Source: Neocallimastix lanati (nom. inval.)
Lineage: Eukaryota; Neocallimastigomycota; Neocallimastigomycetes; Neocallimastigales; Neocallimastigaceae
Direction: 5' to 3'
Length of the DNA stretch: 64,000 bases
Assembly (NCBI GenBank): GCA_016946835.1
Contig: JACVTC010000084.1
Span: forward strand, 592,501-656,500
Below, in pieces: positions 24,298 to 35,211 of the stretch. The notes under the pieces are model-generated. The model saw only the letters and a list, made by a program, of their open reading frames with translations. It had not been told where the DNA came from and did not search any database. The translations under genes were made by a program, and so were the position numbers. How positions within the stretch are numbered: the first letter of the stretch is position 1; every line of letters starts with the position of its first letter.

Positions 24298-24590
24298 ATA
24301 TATTCAATTAAAAATTATATGCATTAAATATTAAAATTTACAAAACAATTTAAAATTTAAAACATTACTACTTATTGATATTATATTCAATTAAAAATTA
24401 TATAAAATTACATAACAATTTAAAATTTAAAACATTAATACTTGTTGATATTATATTCAATTAAAAATTATATAAAATTACATAACAATTTAAAATTTAA
24501 AACATTAATACTTGTTGATATTATATTCAATTAAAAATTATATAAAATTACTTAACAATTTAAAATTTAAAACATTAATACTTGGTGATA
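24298..24590. repeat. 70-bp tandem repeat upstream of the 900-residue gene
   Basis: Units begin TTATATTCAATTAAAAATTA at 24,381, 24,451 and 24,521 and end TTAATACTTGTTGATA or TTGGTGATA. A longer divergent unit precedes them at 24,298, and a related stretch lies at 24,116-24,178. Confidence 0.85.
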
Positions 24591-25060
24591 ATATATAATT
24601 CAATATTTAAATTAATTCTAATATTAATTTTAATTTAATTATTGTTGGAAAGTTCTTATCTAATATTAAACAATATTTTATATATTTAATTATTATATAT
24701 TGATTATAATAATAATAAATATTAAAGTTCTAAACAACTTCAGTAAAATTAAAAAAAAAAAAAAAAAAAAAAATTAAACAAAATTATAAAAACATTATTA
24801 AAATAATATATATTTATTCAATTAACAAATAATAAATAAAGCAAACGCGGTATAACAAATTATTTCAAAAATAAATATAATAAAATAATAAAAAAATAAA
24901 AAAAATAAAAAAAATAAAAAAATAAAAAAAATAAAATAAAAAATTAATAATCTTATTAAAAAAAATTATAAGCTGAAAGATAATAAACTTAAAATTATTT
25001 ATTTTTATTAATATCTATAAATTGAAGGTGCGATAAAGAAGTTAAAAGGTGTTTTAAAAA

Positions 25061-27763
25061 ATGGATATCAAGGATAAAAAAGAAGAAAAAGTTATGAACA
25101 AAGAATCCAAAGAATTTTCTTGTAATACAAATTCTAATACGGAAACAATTTCTGCATCAAATAGTACATCTCGAATGGGTGAATGTGAACAAAATTTTGA
25201 AAAAAATAAAACAACTATAAAAAAATCAAAAAATCCATTTGAAAAGACTAAAAGAATAATTTTGGGTTTATTAAAAAAAAAAGAAAAAAACAAACAAAAT
25301 AATAATAACAATATTAAAACAGCTGTAAATAGTACCGATAATAATAAAAATAATAAACCTAATTCCAATGAATCTAAAATTGATAATTATCAAAAAATTA
25401 ATCATAAATTAACGGATGATTCACCATTACAGTCATCAATTTCTCATCACGCATCGAATTCATCGATTACATTAAATAAAAATACATCGCAAATTTCATT
25501 AACTACTGAAAAGAGAAAACCTAAAAAGGTCACAGATCGTATAAAGGGTTTTTTCAAAAAATCAGTTTCTGGTAAAAGAAAAATACGCAAACCAAAGCGT
25601 AAGGATTTAAATATATCAAAAACAGATTCTAAAGATAATTCAGGAAACAGTAACCAAAAATATGCGCTTATTTTTGATAACCAAAAAGATCTTCAAGAAT
25701 TTTCAGTGCTTATCAATTCAAGTTGTTCCCGAGTTGATTCCAAAAATGAAACAAAAGATAATAGTAGTGTAGAATATGCTATTATATATGATAATAAAAA
25801 TGCTCTTGAAGAAATTTCAGTGTTAGATTCCAGTTCTATTAAAACAGAATCTAAAGACAAATTTAAAAATTATAACAAAAGATATGCAATTTTATTCGAT
25901 AGTCAAGAAATTCTTGAAGAGTTTAAAAAATTAAAGCTTGAAGACAATTTAAAGAAAGAAAATATGATAAAAGAAAATCAGGAGCTGAATTTATGTTCAA
26001 ATTCTTCTTCTTCTTCTTCTTCTTCTTCTGAAGTAAAATCAAATTCTACTGAATCGGTAGATTCAAATCTAACTGATGATGACTCAAAACCTATAGTAAC
26101 AAAAGAAATAACTCCCACTGAGGATTCAATACCTACAGTAACAGAAAAGATAGCTCTTGCTGAGGATTTAATACCTACAGTAACAAAAAAAATAACTCTT
26201 ACTGAGGATTCAAGACTTTCAGAAATAAAAGAAATAACTTTTATGGAGGATTCAAATCTTTCAGAAAATAATAGCCAAAAATATGCGCTTATTTTGGAAA
26301 ACCAAAAAGATTTCCAAGAATTTTCAAACCTTATCGATTCAAGTTGTTCCCAAGTTGATTCCAAAAATGAAACAAAAGATAATAGTAGTGTAGAATATGC
26401 TATTATATATGATAATAAAAATGATCTTGAAGATATTTCAGTGTTAGATTCCAGTTCTATTAAAACAGAATCTAAAGACAAATTTAAAAATTGTAACAAA
26501 AGATTTGCAATTTTATTTGATAGTCAAGAAATTCTTGAAGAGTTTAAAAAATTAAAGCTTGAAGACAATTTAAAGAAAGAAAATATGATAAAAGAAAATC
26601 AAGAGCTGAATTTATGTTCAAGTTCTTCTTCTTCTTCTGAAGTAAAATCAAATTTTACTGAATCGGTAGATTCAAATCTAACTGATGATGATTCAAAACC
26701 TACAGTAACAAAAGAAATAACTTCCACCGAGGATTCAAAACCTACAGTAACAAAAGAAATAACCCCCACTGAGGATTCAATACCTACAGTAATAAAAAAA
26801 ATAACTCTTACTGAGGATTCAAGGCTTTCAGAAATAAAAGAAATAACTTTTATGGAGGATTCAAATCTTTCAGAAAATAATAGCCATAAATATGCGCTTA
26901 TTTTGGAAAACCAAAAAGATTTCCAAGAATTTTCAAAGCTTATCGATTCAAGTTTATCTCGAGTTGATTCCAAAAATGAAACAAAAGATAATAGTAGTGT
27001 AGAATATGCTATTATATATGATAATAAAAATGATCTTGAAGATATTTCAGTGTTAGATTCCAGTTCTATTAAAACAGAATCTAAAGACAAATTTAAAAAT
27101 TGTAACAAAAGATTTGCAATTTTATTTGATAATCAAGAAATTCTTAAAGAGTTTAAAAAATTAAAGCTTGAAGACAATTTAAAGAAAGAAAATATGATAA
27201 AAGAAAGTCAAGAGCTGAATTTATGTCCAAGTTCTTCTTCTGAAGTAAAATCAAATTCTACTGAATCAACTCCCACTGAGGATTTAAGTCTTTCAGTAAC
27301 AAAAGAAATATCTCTTACTGAGGATTCAAGTCTTTCAGTAACAAAAGAAATATCTCTTACTGAGGATTCAAGTCTTTCAGTAACAAAAGAAATATCTCTT
27401 ACTGAGGATTCAAGTCTTTCAGTAACAAAAGAAATATCTCTTACTAAGGATTCAAGTCTTTCAGTAACTAAAGAATTAGCTTTTACTGAGGATTCAAAAC
27501 TTTCAGAAACAAAAGAAATATCTCTTTCTGAGAATTCCGAATCTTCTGAATCAACAGAAGCAACAACCAACGAATTATGCCTTCCTGAAGCCAAAGATTC
27601 AAGTTTAACTGAAGGAAAGGAATTAAGTCCTCTTGAATTAGAAGCAAAAAAGTCATGGGAGGACGTTGATTCCGATGATTTAAGCTCAAATCAGGCCTAT
27701 TCTAAATACAAAAATAAATACGGAAACAGAAGACATGCAATGATTAATTTTCTTACAATTTAA
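25061..27763 (+). CDS. 900-residue low-complexity repeat protein, unknown function
   Basis: Single uninterrupted exon from ATG 25,061 to TAA 27,763. I do not recognise a family. Residues 1-200 are Lys/Asn/Ser-rich with basic patches (KVTDRIKGFFKKSVSGKRK near 165-185). Then come three long repeats of about 205 residues (starting near 200, 407 and 610). Each contains three short related motifs: [YF]AL/II then [FYL][DE][NS][QK] and, about six residues on, E[FI]xxL (for example YALIFDNQKDLQEFSVL, YAIIYDNKNALEEISVL, YAILFDSQEILEEFKKL). That gives nine motif copies. Each long repeat also has a serine run and acidic SKPTVTKEITPTEDS units. The C-terminal part has about seven 14-residue units (TEDSSLSVTKEISL). 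No signal peptide or membrane segment; probably an intracellular, largely disordered protein. The reverse frames are open only as mirrors of the repeats. Confidence 0.75.
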   Translation: MDIKDKKEEKVMNKESKEFSCNTNSNTETISASNSTSRMGECEQNFEKNKTTIKKSKNPFEKTKRIILGLLKKKEKNKQNNNNNIKTAVNSTDNNKNNKPNSNESKIDNYQKINHKLTDDSPLQSSISHHASNSSITLNKNTSQISLTTEKRKPKKVTDRIKGFFKKSVSGKRKIRKPKRKDLNISKTDSKDNSGNSNQKYALIFDNQKDLQEFSVLINSSCSRVDSKNETKDNSSVEYAIIYDNKNALEEISVLDSSSIKTESKDKFKNYNKRYAILFDSQEILEEFKKLKLEDNLKKENMIKENQELNLCSNSSSSSSSSSEVKSNSTESVDSNLTDDDSKPIVTKEITPTEDSIPTVTEKIALAEDLIPTVTKKITLTEDSRLSEIKEITFMEDSNLSENNSQKYALILENQKDFQEFSNLIDSSCSQVDSKNETKDNSSVEYAIIYDNKNDLEDISVLDSSSIKTESKDKFKNCNKRFAILFDSQEILEEFKKLKLEDNLKKENMIKENQELNLCSSSSSSSEVKSNFTESVDSNLTDDDSKPTVTKEITSTEDSKPTVTKEITPTEDSIPTVIKKITLTEDSRLSEIKEITFMEDSNLSENNSHKYALILENQKDFQEFSKLIDSSLSRVDSKNETKDNSSVEYAIIYDNKNDLEDISVLDSSSIKTESKDKFKNCNKRFAILFDNQEILKEFKKLKLEDNLKKENMIKESQELNLCPSSSSEVKSNSTESTPTEDLSLSVTKEISLTEDSSLSVTKEISLTEDSSLSVTKEISLTEDSSLSVTKEISLTKDSSLSVTKELAFTEDSKLSETKEISLSENSESSESTEATTNELCLPEAKDSSLTEGKELSPLELEAKKSWEDVDSDDLSSNQAYSKYKNKYGNRRHAMINFLTI

Positions 27764-28454
27764 AGAAGAATTTTATAAGTGAAGGAAGCGTATAAATGAA
27801 AGAAAGAAAAAAAAGAAAAAAAAAAATTCAAAAAAATTTTCATTAATAAAATGAAATAAAATAAAATAAAATAAAATAAAATAAAATAAAATAAAATAAA
27901 ATAAAATAAAATAAAATAAAAAAAAAAAAAAAAAACAATAATGTAGTAACATTAAAGAATTAGAATTACTATTAAGTGAATCGCTGAACTCAATGTTAAT
28001 ATATATATATATATAAATATTTTAAGTACATAAAATATATTTATTATAATAAATAAATAGTTATTTGAATAAATAAAAATTTACTTTTTCAATAAAATTA
28101 AATAAATTTATATTTTTTTTTTTTAACATAATTTTTTATAATTTAATTATAGAAAATAAGAAAATTCTATGAAATTTCTATTTGATGGAAAAATAAAAAT
28201 AAAAAATAATAATAATAATAATAATAATAATTGTTAGAAGTAGAAATTTATGATATAAAAACAAATGTTAAATTAGATTAAATTAATATGAATATACGAA
28301 TCATATTATGTAATACATTAATTAAATAAATTAACATGTATCTAAATTTAGCCACAGTTCTTGTATAAATAGAACTGGTTTTACTTTAATTGTAAATCTG
28401 AGGTTAGTTATTAATACATAATAAACATTTATCATAAAACCCATTTTTACCTTC

Positions 28455-28494
<40 letters not shown>

Positions 28495-28879
28495 TTATTT
28501 TTGTATATGATATTTTTATTTTTTAACTTTTTTTTTTTTTTTTTTATTTTATTTTAATTTCATTTTTATTAAAAAAAATGAATTAGTTTTAAGACTTTAC
28601 TTGAAAGGTTAATTTTCTAATATCATTAATGATGATAATAGGAATATATAGGACAATTTTTTTTTAAAAAAAAAAAATATGGTTAAGATTATTAATTTAA
28701 TGATTTATTATTTGAATAGAAAATTATTTAGTAATCCATTGGTTTAATTATCCCAAACTTTTAAAGTTTTTTTTTTTTTTTTTTTTTTTTTTTTGGATAA
28801 TTATATAAAGAAGAAGTTAAATAATAGATTGAATGATATATTTTAATAATTGTATTTTCTTTTAAATCAATCAATCAAT

Positions 28880-28951
<72 letters not shown>

Positions 28952-30515
28952 ACAGTAATTCCAATAAAATAAAAATTAAACTAAATTATGTTCTCCTATT
29001 AATTTTCAAAATATTTTTAAAATATTTTCAAAATAAATATCTATTAAATATTTATTATATATATATATATATTTTTTTTTTTATGTTATTGGCTATAAAT
29101 ATACAAACATATACATATATATATATATTTATATATATATTTTTTTTATATTAATAATTATTAATCACTAAAATTATTAAATTATTGGACAAATTTTGAA
29201 AGAAAAACCTTTTAGTGAAGCAAAGATACACAAAATCTTTAAAAAAAAAAATATTAAAAAAAAATATTAAATACAAAATATTTATTTATTTATATATTTA
29301 TTTATTTTTATATTTATTTATTTATTTTTATATTTATATATTTATTTATATATTTATTTATTTATATATTTATATGTATTTATATTTATTTATTTATATT
29401 TATTTATTTATATTTATTTATTTATATTTATATATTTATTTATATATTTTAAAAAAAATAAATTCCCCAAATTTGAAATAAAATTTTTTAAAATAAATTT
29501 TAGCCACTGTTCATTTTTTTTAAATGAACTTGATAAATAAATAATTAATAAAATAAATAAATAATTAATTAGTGAAATAAATAAATTAATAAATCTATAT
29601 CTATATCTATAATAAATGTAATAATAATAAAAATATCAATAATTATTACTACTTGTCATATTAATACAGATAAATTCTCATTACTAATACTACTACTAAT
29701 CATTGCTTTAATAATTGAATAATAAATAACAATAAATAACAATAAATAATAATATTAATAATATTAATAATATTAATAATAAATAATAATAAATATTAAA
29801 TATTAATAAATACTGATATTAATAATATTAATCTTTATCCTAATTAATTATATGGGATTGCATTATGGTAATTCTTTTTTGTTTTTAAAAAATAAAATAA
29901 ATATAAAACATTAAACATAAAACATCTAAATAAAATAATTTGAATATTGTTTATATATATATTAATAATAATTTTATTTTTTTATTTTAGATATTTATCT
30001 AAAGGCTTATAACTTATTACTCTTTAAAAATAAAAAATAAAAAATAAATAATAAATAATAAATATTTATTCTCCTATTCCATGATTTGTGACATATTTCA
30101 AAATAAAAAAAGGAGTAACAATAAAATTATTTATTTATTTATTTATTTTTAAAAAATTATTAATAAAAATTTATTTATTTTTATTTTTATTTATTTATTT
30201 AATTTTATTATTTAAAATAATTTTTTCTTTATTAATTAATTTTGTAATTAGTTTTAATTATATTAAAAAAATTTTTTTCGATAATTTAAAGTTGTTATAG
30301 TTAATTAGTAAAAATTAATTAATACCAATAAAAAATTAATTAATAAAAATATAAATAAATAAGAAAAAAGACTTCTTAATTTTTCATTTCTTTTTTTTTT
30401 TTTTTTATTATTTAAATTATTATAAAAAACATTTTTATTTATAAAATAAATAAATAAAAAATAGTTAAAAATATATAAAATTTTGTTACGTTAAGTAGGA
30501 AAACTATACTTAAAT
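27764..30515. other. AT-rich intergenic region
   Basis: No supported gene. It includes (AAAAT)n at 27,848-27,920, AAT arrays (28,206-28,230; 28,457-28,490), T tracts (28,767-28,794; 28,911-28,947), a TA tract at 28,881-28,910 and (TTTA)n at 29,276-29,450. The open frame over the last array is repeat only. Confidence 0.75.
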
Positions 30516-30610
30516 ATGTCTTCTGGTTAGAATAATAGAAATTTTATTTCATTAATTTAATAAGATAGAATAAAATAAAATTATTTAAATCAAATAGAGA
30601 TTTAAAAATC

Positions 30611-30649
<39 letters not shown>

Positions 30650-31344
30650 ATTAATAGTAAACTTTTTAAAATATAATAACATGGATTTATAGGTGATTAC
30701 ATTGTTTGTTTCAAGGAAGGTACTTCTAATGAAGTCATTGAAAAGGCTATTGCTGAAGTCAAAGCTCAAGGTAAAATAAAATAAAAAAAAAAAGTTATAT
30801 TTAAAAAATATATATATAATAAATAAACAAATAATTTATTGAAATAATTAAATACTTTATTTTGTTTAAAAGATAGTAAAAAAAAAATAGTATAAAAAAT
30901 AAGTTTTATATTTAAAATAATTTATATTATTAAAATAAATTAGCTTTTCGTTCAAAAATTTATTATATTATTAATATATATACTTTTTTTTTTTTTTTAT
31001 TAACTAGGTGGTGAAATTAAACAAAGATATGAAACTACTATGTTAGGTTTTGCTGCAAAACTTCCAGATCAAGTCTTAAGTAAGCAGTTTTTTTTTTTTT
31101 TTTTTTTTTTTTTTGAACAAACTATTTAAAAATTTATATATATGTAATACAGATAAACGCTTTAAAAAGGAAAAAAATTATTACTAATAGAATTATTTTT
31201 TTGTTTTTTTTTGTTATGTTATGTTTTTTATTAATGTAAATATTAAATTTTAATCGAATAGCTACTATGACTAATTCTAGTGATGTAGACTTTGTTGAAG
31301 CTGATGGTCAAGTTTCTGCTTACGCTAAAACCCTTGGAATATAA
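30516..31344 (+). CDS. Peptidase inhibitor I9-type small protein
   Basis: Four exons: 30,516-30,525, 30,693-30,770, 31,008-31,079 and 31,262-31,344. Donors are GTTAGA, GTAAAA and GTAAGC; acceptors end TAG. Phases agree at every join and give 80 residues. The start reads MSSGDYIVCFKEGTSNEVIE; the middle QRYETTMLGFAAKLPD; the end DVDFVEADGQVSAYAKTLGI. The beta-alpha-beta order with YIVxF near the N-terminus, a central GFAAxL and FVEADGxV near the end is that of the I9/subtilisin-propeptide fold found in free-standing inhibitors such as yeast Pbi2 and Pleurotus IA-1. No signal peptide, so it probably inhibits an intracellular (vacuolar) serine protease. Exon 1 is only ten bases, so this start depends on the splice model; the IVCF-to-end fold does not. 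Confidence 0.85.
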
Positions 31345-31677
31345 ATACATGGCCCAAAATATAATAAAACGAGCTCCAAAAATAAATATAAACCAAAACT
31401 CTAAACTCTAAACCATTACTTAAAAATAATTTAATATTTCATATATTAAATAAAAATTGGTTAAATAAAACATATAAAACCTTTAATAAAAAATTACTTA
31501 ATTAAAATTAATAATAAATTAAATGAATATGACGTTTTTATATTAGAATCTTATAAGAAAAAAAAAAAAAAAAAAGAAATTTCTTATATTGTAATTTATT
31601 TGAATATATATATAAGTAATGATTCTAAAAAAAAAATAACATTACATCTGTATAGTTATTAAAAGCAAGAACAAAAA

Positions 31678-31710
<33 letters not shown>

Positions 31711-32630
31711 AATCATATTTCAAATAATTGAATAAAAAATTATTACTATATATTTATATATATATATAAAGTAAATATTTACTACTTTTAAGTATTAAAT
31801 ATATATATATATATAATGTTTTTATGTATAATATTAAATTTAAAAATGAAATCTTGAAATTATTGATATCTTCCATGATATATATATATATAATTTTTTT
31901 TTTTTTTAAATATTTGTTTGATTGTTTATATGTTTTCTGTTTATTTTACTTGAGCATTTTTTTTTTGTTTTTATAAATTTTAATGCTAAATGTAAACAGA
32001 GAGAGACCAATAAAGCGTAGATTTTATTATTTTATATAAATTTTATTAATATTAAATAGATTTAATAATTATGAATATAAATATATTGAAAAGGGGATAC
32101 TTTTAGCATTATTTATTATATTTACATACTCATTATTCAGAAATTATTATTATTAACATGAGTTTCAACAATAGTAACGATACTATTATTTACACTATCA
32201 CTAATATTAATATTCCTATTTTCTCTATCAATACTATTATTATTATAAACAATATTATTTCTATTGTTATTATTATTAATATTATATACTTTGTTACTAC
32301 TATATATCAGAATTAGTACTTGATACTACGTTATTTATTTTTATGATAACATTGTTTACATTACTATTTGATAGATATTTTGGACAATATTTGGAAATTA
32401 TAAAAAAAATTATTTTTATAAAGAATTTCAATATCTTTAAAATCTTTCATTCGAAATTCATGGAAAAAGATAACAATTTAGAAAAACCAATGTTCCAAAT
32501 GAAGAATACTATTTTTTTTTCTTTCTATAAAGAATAAGAACACCTTTTTAGGTAACTCTTTATCTTGAAAAAAAAAAAAAATAAATGGTTGGGTTTAACA
32601 ATGATTAAGAAATTTAAGAAACTTCTCCTT
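31345..32630. other. AT-rich intergenic region
   Basis: The 3' flank of the inhibitor gene, then A tracts (31,561-31,575; 31,679-31,708) and TA tracts. A 64-codon open frame at 32,343 on the plus strand has no recognisable features and no splice support, and is not called. Confidence 0.65.
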
Positions 32631-33072
32631 GTACTACTACTACTACGTCATCCAGTTCTTATCCAGGGTTGTTAAGTCGTTGGCTTAACATACCAAAGGT
32701 CTCTGGATCGACCCCCACAAGTATCATATCTTCACGATTTTTCCCTTTGGGTTTTGCGTGAAAGGTTAGGGGTTAAACGATACTCAGGTAGGTATACTTT
32801 CTAAGTTTTCTATATTTCTAACACTATAAGAATCCCATTGCGTAAGCCTTGTCTGAGAGGATTTACAGTGTCCAGCTCCTCTGGGATGGCAAGGACGCCA
32901 CCTATAGTTGGCTCTGCTTTCCCTCGAGGATCGCGTAGGGTGCTTCTATATGGAGTTTCTTTGCTTATGGGGAGTTGAGAGCGTCGACGCCGTACCGGTA
33001 TGGCAGTTAATCATACACCCATATTACTATATGGGGAAGACCAAAGTCTTCAGTCTATAAAAAAAAAAAAAA

Positions 33073-33073
<1 letters not shown>
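32631..33073 (+). mobile_element. tRNA-derived SINE with poly(A) and target duplications
   Basis: Body about 32,647-33,060 followed by A13-14. Near its 5' end a box A-like TTAAGTCGTTGG (32,672-32,683) is followed about 20 bases later by a box B-like GGATCGACCCC (32,705-32,715), the spacing and order of an RNA polymerase III tRNA promoter. The flanks match as a target duplication: ACTACTACTACTAC ends at 32,646 and the same run starts after the tail at 33,073. Composition is far less AT-rich than the surroundings and there is no open frame. It is the clearest SINE in the window. Confidence 0.7.
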
Positions 33074-33133
<60 letters not shown>

Positions 33134-33134
33134 A
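33074..33134 (+). repeat. (CTA)n array beside the SINE tail
   Basis: About 20 CTA units directly after the SINE poly(A), longer than the matching ACTACT run before the element. Probably the downstream target duplication expanded after insertion. Confidence 0.85.
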
Positions 33135-33382
33135 ACTGGTACACTTTTATTGATACCAAATTTCATTTCCTTATGCTTAGTCCACCTTAACTGACTAATT
33201 TTTAAACAAATTTTCTTAATTAAATTGATATCTTGTTGTAAAAGATCTCAATTTTTTGAAGCTTTAGCAATTCAGGCATCTAATCTATATCCACTTCGTG
33301 CTCTCAATAGCCAATAGAAATCATAGGAAAGATCAGGATATTCATAACAAAGTTTTATTAAATCTGATGTTTCTTCGAATCT

Positions 33383-33438
<56 letters not shown>

Positions 33439-33935
33439 TTATAAAATTCAACTTTAATAGAATTGATTTTCATATCTCTTTTTTTTCCAATAAAAATCCT
33501 TGATTTCTTTTTTTTTTTTTTTCGGAAAATAGATATAATACTTGTTTCATTCCATGTACTAGGAAATTCTCCATTCCAAATTCTAGAGAATATCTTCTAT
33601 AAACAATTTAAACCAGAAAGCAGAATTATTTTCTGAATTTTTTTCGTCATTAGGAGAAATTAAAAGCTTTATTCACTACTTATTGAAGTAGTGAATAAGT
33701 TGATATTATAGGATGAATTAACTTTTTCTGATAAGGCAAAATGTTTCCTTCTGAGAGAAGTAAAAACTATATTTATGATTCCTTTTTACTACAATCAATA
33801 ACATTAATTGAAGCACGTTGCAAACTATTAACTCTACATTCAGTAAAAGATGTTATTTTATTTCTTCTTTATTACCAACTATTTTTTTTTTTTAATTTTA
33901 AAGAATACATCATTAAAATTAGCAATACGTTTTAA
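33135..33935 (-). pseudogene. Decayed LINE-like reverse transcriptase fragment
   Basis: Minus-strand pieces in shifting frames look like worn protein. RIWNGEFPSTWNETSIISIF (about 33,600-33,530) resembles the first block of LINE reverse transcriptases (IWN..E.P..W....II.I.K). Downstream, RFEETSDLIKLCYEYPDL and FYWLLRARSGYRLDA are followed by a stop and then LLQQDINLIKKICLK (33,380-33,180). A T54 tract (33,384-33,437) interrupts it. There are several frameshifts and stops. Family assignment rests mainly on the first motif. Confidence 0.4.
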
Positions 33936-34017
33936 CTGATAAAAACTTTAATATTTTAATTCTTTCAGAATTTTCTTTATATGTCTTCTCATTTTGGATA
34001 ACGAGTAGTTTTGTATT

Positions 34018-34256
<239 letters not shown>

Positions 34257-34464
34257 TTATTATTATAATTATTGCGAACTTTAATCTTATTTATTTATTC
34301 TTATATAAAATACATGAATACTTTTTAATTTTAATAAAAAATAAAAAAAAAAACACGGAATTAATAAAATAAATAAATATTATTTGTCCAATATGAACAT
34401 AATAAAAAATGAAATAGTAACGTGAAATAAAAAGAAATAATCAAAAATAAGTGTATAAATAAAT

Positions 34465-34735
34465 TCAGAAAAAGGTTCATAGGCAACGAACCTCATCTCC
34501 TTATGGATTAGGGTTTGAATTGACTATCTGAAAGAAATTATGGTCTTCTCCTTCAGAGGCATTGGCCCTACTAGCCTGTCTTACTACATTTTCAGCGTTG
34601 ACGCTCCTGGTTAGTATACGCTTATACTTTCGGAATAGTAACCCTTGCCGAGTACTAGCCCAAGGCATAATTTCTGTAAAGAGAGTCATCGCACAAAGAA
34701 TGGCGTTTTTGAATAATCACCAGTAATGATTTGGT
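34465..34735. mobile_element. Unassigned balanced-composition island
   Basis: About 250 bp that stand out against AT-rich flanks, with a sharp step on both sides. A 62-codon minus-strand frame (RQGLLFRKYKRILTRSVNAE) is open but has no recognised domain. Most likely a repeat-element fragment; the class cannot be given. Confidence 0.35.
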
Positions 34736-35211
34736 TCTTAAACAAAATATTCCATTCCTTTATATAATTAATATTTTACTTTCATATTAAAATTTTAATC
34801 TGTATACGTAATTGTTTATAAATAAAAAAATTTTTTTTAATAATCTTATTTTTTAATGAAGTTATTAATATCATTTAAAATTAAGAAAAAAAAAAATACT
34901 TTTAATTATAATAAATTTATTAACATTACTAATTTATACACAATTTATTTTTTTTTATTTAAATTTTATTTTATTTTTTATTTATAATTTGTGGATTTTT
35001 TTTTTTTTTATTTTCTAATTTTTATTTTATACATAAATATATTTACTTTTACAAGCAATTACAAATAATACTTTCTATAATTTTGTATAGATTTTAATAT
35101 TACACAATAGAATTATTTTTCAATTATTAACTGAAAATATTACTATATAAATAAATTATAAAAAAAATTGTATTTTATTTTATTTTATTTTTTTTATTAA
35201 ATAATAATTAA
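34736..35211. other. AT-rich 3' flank of the GPI-protein gene
   Basis: T- and A-rich sequence with no coding signal; it will hold the 3' end of the minus-strand transcript. Confidence 0.7.

Larger units (their letters stand above)
23095..25060. other. AT-rich intergenic region with tandem repeats
   Basis: Holds ATT arrays (23,190-23,350) with a duplicated TATGGATTATTATTATTTTG, an ACATTCAAATAATAAATAAA array and the 70-bp repeats described below. The last 250 bp, A-rich with T-poor runs, would contain the promoter of the gene starting at 25,061. No coding signal. Confidence 0.75.

Noticed and set aside
25978-27689. Reverse-strand frames opposite the 900-residue gene
   Set aside because: Ser/Glu/Phe-rich mirrors of the forward codons, repeated with the same period; the forward frame is continuous and has a proper start.
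29215-29481. 88-codon Tyr/Ile-rich frame
   Set aside because: Mostly (TTTA)n translated.
32660-32730. A functional tRNA gene
   Set aside because: Box A and box B-like sequences are present but no complete cloverleaf with a 7-bp acceptor stem could be folded; the SINE head explains the signals.
34501-34689. 62-codon minus-strand protein
   Set aside because: Open frame in a small composition island without domain, splice signals or upstream context.
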